A stretch of 5,080 bases of DNA, taken from the NCBI GenBank assembly GCA_002320935.1, contig DCLG01000038.1, positions 10,332-15,411 of the forward strand. Direction: 5' to 3'. Below, piece by piece: positions 1 through 5,080 of this stretch (positions are counted from its first letter, which is position 1; each line of letters opens with the position of its first letter). The stretch comes from Pedobacter sp. UBA1654. GTDB lineage: Bacteria; Bacteroidota; Bacteroidia; Sphingobacteriales; Sphingobacteriaceae. Below the pieces are notes generated by a model. That model did no database searches. It had not been told where the DNA came from and was given only the letters and a program-made list of their open reading frames with translations. Made by a program: the position numbers and the translations under genes.

Positions 1-194
1 AAGTCTGAAATATCTTGCCTGGTCTTAATCTCACGACTGATGGGAATCATCGAGTTCCCCCGACTATCATAGCAGTAAAGCACGTAGCTTGTAAGATCAT
101 AGCACAATACTGCAGACAACTTATACGTACCCAGTTTCTCGTCAAAGGGTATCTCCATGTCGAATAGGTCCTGTTCGGTTAGCATCTCATCCAT
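1..194 (-). CDS. Unrecognised protein, N-terminal 64 residues only (partial)
   Basis: A minus-strand frame is open from an ATG at 194-192 to the left edge, giving 64 codons beginning MDEMLTEQDLFDMEIPFDEK. An in-frame TAG at 206-204 limits the start to this ATG or the one three codons later (185-183). The other strand is interrupted by stops here. The visible part is acidic at its N-terminus, followed by a stretch rich in Tyr and Cys (LCYDLTSYVLYCYDSRG) that could form a beta hairpin. There is no signal peptide or membrane segment, so the product is probably cytoplasmic. I do not recognise the family and assign no function. The gene is divergent from the fucosidase gene, with 116 bases between the starts. 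No clear ribosome binding site is visible, which is normal for Bacteroidota. That this is a real gene is likely but not certain, because most of it lies outside the window. Confidence 0.55.
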   Translation of the reverse strand, partial: MDEMLTEQDLFDMEIPFDEKLGTYKLSAVLCYDLTSYVLYCYDSRGNSMIPISREIKTRQDISD

Positions 195-310
195 GCAGTA
201 AAGCTATCTTTTCTATACGGCATTTTTTCATCAGTAAAACCTATTTGTTGTCATCTCTGTGGCTAATCACCTGCGAATTTTTAACTTAGGGGAGTTATTA
301 AATCTATACC
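195..310. other. Divergent intergenic region, no convincing promoter
   Basis: This gap lies between the start of the unrecognised minus-strand gene and the start of the fucosidase gene, so it should hold promoters for both. On the plus strand TAACTTAG (282-289) matches seven of eight positions of the Bacteroidota -7 box TAnnTTTG, but no TTG lies at the right distance upstream. On the minus strand TAGGTTTT also matches seven of eight, again without a partner. AGGGGAG at 288-294 resembles a Shine-Dalgarno sequence but is about 16 bases from the ATG at 311, too far to act normally. No palindromic operator or repeat stands out. Confidence 0.4.
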
Positions 311-2176
311 ATGCATAAAACGTTACCACTGAAAGCCATAGTTCTTGTACTCTTTTTATTTCCCTTTGGCAAGCTGTCTGCTCAACACAGCGTTAAAGAA
401 CCTTCTCCTGAGAAGGTAAAGAAGATGGAATGGTTTAAAGATGCTAAACTTGGTATTTTTATTCATTGGGGCATCTATTCGGTGAATGGCGTTTCTGAGT
501 CCTGGTCTTTTTTTAATAATTACCTGAGTCACGATAGCTATATGAAGCAGCTTGATGGTTTCAACGCTGCTAATTACAAGCCGCAGGAATGGGTTAAGCT
601 AATCAAGGAGAGTGGAGCCAAATATTCAGTAATCACCAGCAAACACCATGATGGCGTGGCCTTATGGAACACGAAAACCGAAAATCCGATTACAACCTTA
701 AAGAATAGTCCAGCAAAAAAGGATTTACTTAGCCCCTTTGTAGCTGAACTTAAAAAATCAGGTTTAAAAACCGGAATTTACTTCTCCCTACCAGACTGGA
801 GCCATCCTGATTACGATGTATTTACCAGGGTACGTAAAAGGTACCTGTTAACCCAATCTCCTGCCCGCTGGAGCAAATACCTTACTTACTTCCATACTCA
901 ACTCGATGAAATATCGACCAACTTTAAACCGGATTTATTGTGGTTCGATGGAGATTGGGAGCATACTGCTGAAGAATGGCAAAGTGCCAAAGTACTGGGC
1001 AACTTAAAAAAACACAATCCCAATATTATTATCAATTCGCGGCTAAACCAGCATGGAGATTACGAGACGCCTGAACAAGGCATTCCGGTTCTAAAACCAG
1101 GAAATGATTACTGGGAACTCTGCTATACCATGAACGATTCCTGGGGTTATCAACCTTACGATTATAAATACAAATCGCCGAATATGATTATCAGAACGCT
1201 GGTTGATTGTATCAGTATGGGTGGTAATTTATTACTTGATATTGGACCTAAAGCTGATGGCTCTATTCCGGAGGAGCAGGTAGATATTCTTAAACAGCTG
1301 GGGCGCTGGACGAATAAACATGCTGAGGCCATATATGGTACAAGAGCAGGCATTCCCAGCCAGCATTTTAGTGGAAAAACAGCTTTATCCAAGGATAGAA
1401 AGACACTTTACCTGTATGTTGACTGGGCTCCTACCAATGGGGAGGAGTTGCTGTTAAGGAACATCAAATCGGATCCTGCATCCGCCAAAATTGTAGGGAA
1501 TGATGTCGCAGCAACTTTCAGCAGAAATGGAAATGACCTGTTGTTCAAAGTTCCTGATTCAGCTGTGGACCAGGATGTAACGGTCATCGCAATAAAGTTT
1601 GATCAGGCTGTACAATTACATGAGACATCGACACCAGATATCAATTTTGCCGCGCTAAAGGATAGGCGCATTACCGACAAGCTACAACTCAAGCGGATTA
1701 CCCATGCATTACATGGAGGCAACAATCTTTTTCTGAATACCGGGCTTGCTGTAGATGGCATAGGACTTGAAAAAGAGAAAGGCGCTTTTTCTCCAGGTGT
1801 ATATGATTGGATCACTAAGCATGCTGAGGCACTACACAAAACAAACGAGGGTTTACCTGTCGGGCATTATCAGGGCGCTAGTGCCTTATCGGCAGATAAG
1901 CAGACCTTGTACCTTTTTGTTGAAGGAACACCGACCGGTCCAATTGCTTTGAAAGGTATCAAGAACAAGATCAGCAGGATCAGAATTGTTGGTGAAGGTA
2001 CGATGATAGAACCACAGATCTTCAATAAGCTTTACTGGAGCGCCGTTCCGGGCATCGTATATATTCCGATACCACAATCCAGGTTGGATAAAAACCTGAC
2101 GGTAATTGCGCTATTGCTGGATGGACCTGTAGATGTGTATCGGGAACAAGTAGGCGCGATTGAAAGTAATTTATAG
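311..2176 (+). CDS. Secreted alpha-L-fucosidase, family GH29, with duplicated C-terminal module
   Basis: The 621-residue product should hydrolyse terminal alpha-linked L-fucose from glycans, by the retaining mechanism known for GH29. Residues 1-24 form a signal peptide (hydrophobic core about 9-20, probable cut after LSA before Gln25). There is no lipobox Cys, so it is predicted periplasmic or released. The catalytic barrel spans about 35-335. It shows FIHWG (50-54), SKHHDGVALW (110-119), YFSLPDW (157-163), LLWFDGDW (209-216) with Asp213 as the expected nucleophile, MNDSWGY (274-280), and GGNLLLDIGPKADGSIP (304-320). The acid/base is not fixed by sequence alone; Glu256 and Glu269 are candidates. 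A beta domain follows (about 336-436, beginning KHAEAIYGTR). The protein then continues with a linker and a second diverged copy of the barrel end plus beta domain (about 463-611), making it longer than a plain GH29 enzyme of about 440-480 residues. The ATG at 311 is chosen because it gives a complete signal peptide. The gene is convergent with the PHP gene. The subfamily and preferred linkage cannot be assigned. Confidence 0.93.
   Translation: MHKTLPLKAIVLVLFLFPFGKLSAQHSVKEPSPEKVKKMEWFKDAKLGIFIHWGIYSVNGVSESWSFFNNYLSHDSYMKQLDGFNAANYKPQEWVKLIKESGAKYSVITSKHHDGVALWNTKTENPITTLKNSPAKKDLLSPFVAELKKSGLKTGIYFSLPDWSHPDYDVFTRVRKRYLLTQSPARWSKYLTYFHTQLDEISTNFKPDLLWFDGDWEHTAEEWQSAKVLGNLKKHNPNIIINSRLNQHGDYETPEQGIPVLKPGNDYWELCYTMNDSWGYQPYDYKYKSPNMIIRTLVDCISMGGNLLLDIGPKADGSIPEEQVDILKQLGRWTNKHAEAIYGTRAGIPSQHFSGKTALSKDRKTLYLYVDWAPTNGEELLLRNIKSDPASAKIVGNDVAATFSRNGNDLLFKVPDSAVDQDVTVIAIKFDQAVQLHETSTPDINFAALKDRRITDKLQLKRITHALHGGNNLFLNTGLAVDGIGLEKEKGAFSPGVYDWITKHAEALHKTNEGLPVGHYQGASALSADKQTLYLFVEGTPTGPIALKGIKNKISRIRIVGEGTMIEPQIFNKLYWSAVPGIVYIPIPQSRLDKNLTVIALLLDGPVDVYREQVGAIESNL
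1199..1618 (+). repeat. Internal duplication in the fucosidase, copy 1 (barrel end plus beta domain)
   Basis: This segment encodes residues 297-436, the regular GH29 end: the last barrel strand motif GGNLLLDIGPKADGSI, the helix ending in WTNKHAEA (333-340), then the beta domain with ALS (358-360), TLYLYV (365-370), IVG (394-396) and TVIA (424-427). Each of these recurs in order in copy 2, about 165-173 residues later. The similarity is clear in protein. In DNA only short words such as CATGCTGAGGC are shared, which points to an old duplication. Confidence 0.75.
1697..2143 (+). repeat. Internal duplication in the fucosidase, copy 2 (diverged)
   Basis: This segment encodes residues 463-611. Matches to copy 1 include HGGNNLFLNTGLAVDG (468-483) against MGGNLLLDIGPKADG, WITKHAEA (500-507) against WTNKHAEA, and ALSADKQTLYLFV (525-537) against ALSKDRKTLYLYV. 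RIVG (558-561) matches KIVG, and TVIA (597-600) matches TVIA. The offset is a constant 167 residues from Trp333/Trp500 through TLYL. The copy has the remnant of a barrel strand but no barrel of its own, so it cannot be a second active enzyme. It may be a binding or stabilising module. Confidence 0.75.
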
Positions 2177-2217
2177 CAGTGATTCCAAGGCACGGTATAC
2201 CAGGTGCGCTTCCCTTG
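2177..2217. other. Convergent 41-base gap, no clear terminator
   Basis: The fucosidase and PHP genes end toward each other here. The gap contains the palindrome GGTATACC (2194-2201), flanked by GCAC (2190-2193) and GTGC (2204-2207), and further out by CAAGG (2186-2190) and CCTTG (2213-2217). This can fold only into an imperfect hairpin with a bulge. No run of T follows on either strand, so an intrinsic terminator is not supported. A weak structure serving both transcripts is possible. Confidence 0.3.
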
Positions 2218-4308
2218 CTAGGGTGTTAAGTAGAATGTCTGGCTGAATGCGCCATTGGCTGCGCAGTCCCATGCTTCCAGTCGCAGCCATTTACGACCTT
2301 TTAGCTGTGGTCGAAGATTAAAGATCTTTGTCTCAAAGGCCTTAGTGTCGCTAAGCGCTACGACTTCACGGTACACTTTTTCGCCGTCACCGGAAATAAC
2401 CTCTACAAAATTCATGGGGAAGGTCCAGCTAAGCTTCAGCTGTATGTCAGCTGTGCCATCGGCATTCAGCTTTAATGTCTCACCGGAAAGCTTTCCGTTT
2501 ACTTTTAACGAGTGAATCAAGACCTCGCCGGTACTGCTGAAGAATTTACCCTGCTGCATTGCATCCACCAACGGTTTCCAGCCCTTGTTGAACTTCGGTA
2601 ACTTGTCGAGCATCATATAATTTACATTCATGTGCGCGTACATCTCGTTCTCCGGTGTGACTGTAAACAAGTCTGCTTCGGCAATTATTGTTTTCTTGTC
2701 GCCCCAATTATTCATATCATCCAGTAGGTCGAGCACGCGATTGCCAAGGCGGGGCTGAGAAAGGTCAGCGGGCATTGCCTTCCAGGCAGCACCCATGAAG
2801 CGATCTGACTTGAAGAAATCCTCGTGGTTGTAGATATCAGGCGTGTTCACGGAGCCCTTTGTGCGTGCATGTGCCGTCCAAGCAAGCCCCTGCTCGTCGT
2901 TTAGCAACAGGAGCATATCGTGTTTATCGCCTATGTGGTATACCTTTCCAAAGCCTGCTCGCTCTTCAAGATAGGGGACACCTTTCCCTCGTGCCATAAC
3001 CCAGTACACCGGTTTGGGAAAAATCTGTAGCCAATGTCCGCCAAAGAATTCATTAGGCTCTTCACCGGGCACCAAAAGAAAGCCGTCATCTGATAATCGT
3101 TCGCACTGCTCGAATAAAGCTTTCAGTTCCTTCAACCGGACTGAGTCTGGCCCTTTTGGATGTGCTGTATAATGAAACTCTCCCAGATGAACCATATCCA
3201 CACCCAGACGCTTAAATACATCCACAAATGCAGGCTTATCCGGCACTGGTTTGCCCGCAAGCACCACATTCATGATGAATTCATTATGGAAATGACTGGA
3301 CATGGTCTTAAAACCCGGAAGTTTAACGTAGCTATCCGCATTCGTAAATTTCTTTATCTCTTCAAGCACATGCTGATTTCCGGAACTTCCAATCAGGCAG
3401 AAGAAATTCAGCCGCTGCTTCGTTCCAGGAGGCGCGTTGAACCAGGGAACAAAACGCTTGTCGCCTTCAAGTTCCTGCCTGATGCCCATTCCATACCCAT
3501 CTACCAGATTTCGATAGTCGGCACCATGCCAGATAAACTTCAGATTGAACGCTTCATCAAGCGGATAGAAATATTGATGGGGTGGAGGGAAGATGGCAAG
3601 GCTACCACCTTTGCTCTGTGCAGAGATTGATCGGTACCTGACCGCAAGGTTCCGAGCGGAATCGGAATAGTTTACTGGAGCGGTATTAAGATTGTCTTCC
3701 GTATTGAACCAGGATATCTTATCCCATTTTTTAGATCTGCTAACCAGTCCCGCATCGTAAACAATCGCCGTTGCGTCAGCATTGGTAGATATCACCGCGG
3801 CAATATTGAACAGCGGACTGCCATTGTAAAATGTCAGCTCCAGTTCTCCCGAAAACCGGTCAGCTTTAAGGGTCCCGATAGAAATGATGGTTCGACTACC
3901 AACCGTTTTCACTGTGATCGAATTTTTCTTCAGTATAATAGGGTAGGTGGCATGAGGACGAGCGGGCACCTTGTCGAAGAAGATGTTCCAGCCATTCTGT
4001 GATAATAAATCCCGTTTACCTATGCTCAGCAGAAACGATGGATCCAAATCCTCAGAGATGGTGTGATACTTAGATTTTGTGCCTAAGGAAATGCGCTTTA
4101 AAACAGGCTGCGTGTCTGCCATATCAACCTCGACTCTTCCGTACAAAGCATTACCCGTTGGCCAGGTAATCTCCATGACCTGCGCATGCTGCGTGATTGT
4201 TGCCCCGCTGGTTGGATTGAAGGCGCTGGTGTCTACTTTAGGCTGCGCTCGTAACCGAGCAATGCTAAAGCTTGTGAGTGCTAAAAACATCAGAAGTTTA
4301 AGGTTCAT
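2218..4308 (-). CDS. Secreted PHP-superfamily metallohydrolase (CehA/McbA-like), substrate unknown
   Basis: The 696-residue product starts with a signal peptide (1-21, probable cut after LRA before Gln22) without a lipobox, so it should act in the periplasm or outside. Residues about 25-325 are beta-rich and match no family I recognise; they may be a binding or sandwich domain. About 331-600 looks like a PHP domain, a fold whose metal ions drive phosphoester or related hydrolysis. It has HFH (His339, His341), a strand ending GEFH (Glu377, His379), VPGEE (Glu416) with GGHW (His425), AWTAH (His480) and EADLF (Asp546). Order and spacing resemble the PHP metal ligands, but the final His of the usual D-x-H is Phe548. 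The tail MQQGKFFSSTGEVLIHSLKVNG (584-605, with GK-F---TG and L-VNG) is typical of CehA/McbA-like proteins. A C-terminal beta segment follows (about 600-696). The start gives an intact signal peptide. The gene is convergent with the fucosidase gene and divergent from the TetR gene, which may repress it. The fold call is fairly sure; the reaction is not known. Confidence 0.75.
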   Translation of the reverse strand: MNLKLLMFLALTSFSIARLRAQPKVDTSAFNPTSGATITQHAQVMEITWPTGNALYGRVEVDMADTQPVLKRISLGTKSKYHTISEDLDPSFLLSIGKRDLLSQNGWNIFFDKVPARPHATYPIILKKNSITVKTVGSRTIISIGTLKADRFSGELELTFYNGSPLFNIAAVISTNADATAIVYDAGLVSRSKKWDKISWFNTEDNLNTAPVNYSDSARNLAVRYRSISAQSKGGSLAIFPPPHQYFYPLDEAFNLKFIWHGADYRNLVDGYGMGIRQELEGDKRFVPWFNAPPGTKQRLNFFCLIGSSGNQHVLEEIKKFTNADSYVKLPGFKTMSSHFHNEFIMNVVLAGKPVPDKPAFVDVFKRLGVDMVHLGEFHYTAHPKGPDSVRLKELKALFEQCERLSDDGFLLVPGEEPNEFFGGHWLQIFPKPVYWVMARGKGVPYLEERAGFGKVYHIGDKHDMLLLLNDEQGLAWTAHARTKGSVNTPDIYNHEDFFKSDRFMGAAWKAMPADLSQPRLGNRVLDLLDDMNNWGDKKTIIAEADLFTVTPENEMYAHMNVNYMMLDKLPKFNKGWKPLVDAMQQGKFFSSTGEVLIHSLKVNGKLSGETLKLNADGTADIQLKLSWTFPMNFVEVISGDGEKVYREVVALSDTKAFETKIFNLRPQLKGRKWLRLEAWDCAANGAFSQTFYLTP

Positions 4309-4411
4309 ATCTGGTCTTTATAATACGAACTTAATAAAAACATCTGACTTAACAGGCTATAAAGCAGCTTAGTATGATAAATCTGACAGGTAGCGTTATC
4401 AATAAACATCA

Positions 4412-4439
4412 CAACTGTAGCTGCCACAGTATTGACAAA
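4412..4439 (-). promoter_or_regulatory. Candidate promoter of the PHP gene
   Basis: Read on the minus strand, TTTG (4439-4436) is followed after 16 bases by TACAGTTG (4419-4412). That matches seven of eight positions of the Bacteroidota -7 box TAnnTTTG. The spacer is shorter than the usual 19-21 bases, so this is a weak call. It would give a leader of roughly 95 bases before the ATG at 4308. Its overlap with the palindrome at 4414-4430 is what makes it worth recording. Confidence 0.3.
4414..4430. promoter_or_regulatory. Candidate TetR-type operator (17-base palindrome)
   Basis: ACTGTAGCTGCCACAGT is an inverted repeat in which seven of eight base pairs around a central T match (arms ACTGTaGC and GCcACAGT). 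Length and symmetry fit operators bound by TetR-family dimers. It lies between the divergent PHP and TetR genes and covers the spacer and -7 box of the candidate PHP promoter, where a bound repressor would block transcription. It lies about 17 bases upstream of the -33 element of the TetR promoter, so effects on the TetR gene itself are less obvious. Binding by this TetR protein is inferred. Confidence 0.5.
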
Positions 4440-4446
4440 CCGATGA

Positions 4447-4476
4447 TTGTTAATTATAAAAACGGTCCTACATTTG
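4447..4476 (+). promoter_or_regulatory. Bacteroidota-type promoter of the TetR gene
   Basis: TTG at 4447-4449 and TACATTTG at 4469-4476 are separated by 19 bases. The second element is an exact match to the Bacteroidota -7 consensus TAnnTTTG, and the spacing is within the known range for the primary sigma factor of this phylum. Transcription would start near 4483, leaving a leader of about 28 bases before the ATG at 4511. The leader begins close to TAACGCTGTTA (4479-4489), a short inverted repeat that might be a second repressor site. Confidence 0.65.
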
Positions 4477-4510
4477 TCTAACGCTGTTAAATTATATAAC
4501 AGTTTCGAAT

Positions 4511-5080
4511 ATGGGAAGTAAAGAGCGGATTGCAAGATTAAAGGAAGACACCAGATCTAACATCCTGGATGCTGCCTTGGATATTGTTAAAGAAGATGGA
4601 TGGCAGGCGTTAAGTATGCGAAAAATCGCCGATAAGATTGAATACACTGCACCCATCATCTACGAGTATTTTGAAAATAAAGAAGGAATTCTTTTTGAAC
4701 TTACCCGAAAGGGCTATATCATATTAGGACAGGAGATCAAAAAGGCAATGGAGAAGGATGCAGAACCTGTGAAGCAACTTGAGACCATGTGGATTGCCTA
4801 TTGGAACTTTGCGTTCGAACATAAAGAATTGTACCAGCTGATGTATGGTGTGGAAATGAACTGTTGTTATCGCAAGAACGAATTTCCCGAAGCAGAGTTG
4901 TCACTTAGTCTATTTTTTGAAAAGATTAAAGAAGTTATGATTGCTGATGAACCTGACAAAGATCTGGTATTTAGAAAGTTCTATACGTTTTGGTCCATAA
5001 TCCACGGATTAATCTCCATCAACCTTGTTAACCGGGGAAGAGGCCAGGAAATGAATCAGCAAATTCTGCAAGACGCAATA
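4511..5080 (+). CDS. TetR/AcrR-family transcriptional regulator (C-terminus beyond window)
   Basis: An ATG at 4511 opens a frame of 190 codons that reaches the right edge without a stop. No ATG lies in frame in the 70 bases upstream. Residues about 13-63 are a TetR-type DNA-binding domain: helix 1 TRSNILDAALDIVKEDGW, then the helix-turn-helix LSMRKIADKIEYTAPIIYEY, followed by FENKEGIL. The remainder is helical, as in the ligand-binding and dimerisation domain. FWSIIHGLISINL (160-172) resembles the W-x-x-HG segment of the WHG-type TetR C-terminal domain. Family members are usually about 190-220 residues, so little is missing. The protein should be a cytoplasmic dimer that leaves DNA when it binds a small ligand; the ligand is unknown. 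It is divergent from the PHP gene over a 202-base region holding a palindrome, and may repress that gene, itself, or genes further right such as an efflux operon, a common partner of such regulators. Confidence 0.9.
   Translation, partial: MGSKERIARLKEDTRSNILDAALDIVKEDGWQALSMRKIADKIEYTAPIIYEYFENKEGILFELTRKGYIILGQEIKKAMEKDAEPVKQLETMWIAYWNFAFEHKELYQLMYGVEMNCCYRKNEFPEAELSLSLFFEKIKEVMIADEPDKDLVFRKFYTFWSIIHGLISINLVNRGRGQEMNQQILQDAI

Noticed and set aside
288..294. AGGGGAG as a Shine-Dalgarno sequence for the fucosidase gene.
   Set aside because: It is about 16 bases from the ATG, too distant for normal pairing, and Bacteroidota rarely depend on this signal.
1697..2143. The second module of the fucosidase as a separate gene fused by a lost stop codon or sequencing error.
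   Set aside because: The frame is continuous, with no shift between the copies, and the second copy lacks a barrel and any start of its own. A duplicated tail within one protein explains it better.
2186..2217. Possible bidirectional intrinsic terminator between the convergent genes.
   Set aside because: The hairpin is interrupted by an asymmetric bulge and no T run follows on either strand.
3160..3630. A 156-codon plus-strand frame inside the PHP gene.
   Set aside because: It is antisense to the conserved PHP motifs, has no recognisable domain, and is best explained as a shadow of the real gene.
4305..4535. A 76-codon minus-strand frame whose TGA stop overlaps the PHP start as ATGA, resembling a translationally coupled leader gene.
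   Set aside because: It begins antisense to the first codons of the TetR gene, runs through the TetR promoter and the palindrome, and its residues resemble translated non-coding AT-rich DNA. The overlap is probably chance.

Overview
The window looks like chromosomal DNA from a member of the Bacteroidota, most likely a soil- or plant-type Sphingobacteriales organism (Pedobacter/Mucilaginibacter-like). That placement is inferred. It rests on AT-leaning base composition, export signals that end in Ala followed by Gln, starts without a usable Shine-Dalgarno sequence, and a promoter of the Bacteroidota type (TTG, 19 bases, TAnnTTTG) before the last gene. No RNA genes, CRISPR arrays, insertion sequences or attachment sites were seen.

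Layout. Positions 1-194 hold the start of an unrecognised minus-strand gene that runs off the left edge. A 116-base divergent gap (195-310) precedes a secreted family GH29 alpha-L-fucosidase (311-2176, +). Its C-terminal half carries a second, diverged copy of the end of the barrel plus the beta domain. A 41-base convergent gap separates it from a minus-strand gene (2218-4308) for a secreted 696-residue protein. That protein has a long N-terminal beta-rich region and a C-terminal PHP-type (CehA/McbA-like) metallohydrolase domain, with most metal ligands present but the last His replaced by Phe. A 202-base divergent regulatory region (4309-4510) follows, then a TetR/AcrR-family repressor gene (4511 to the right edge, +). 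The repressor is open to the window end, so its C-terminus is missing.

How the parts may fit. The fucosidase would release L-fucose from glycans in the periplasm or outside the cell. The PHP protein is exported too, and its substrate is unknown. The repressor gene is divergent from the PHP gene. The gap between them holds a 17-base near-perfect palindrome (4414-4430) that overlaps a candidate PHP-gene promoter, so the simplest model is that the TetR protein represses the PHP gene. The TetR protein could instead control genes beyond the right edge. A functional link between the fucosidase and the PHP protein is suggested only by adjacency and shared export.

The points most worth following up are the internal duplication in the fucosidase, the altered metal site of the secreted PHP protein, and the candidate operator.
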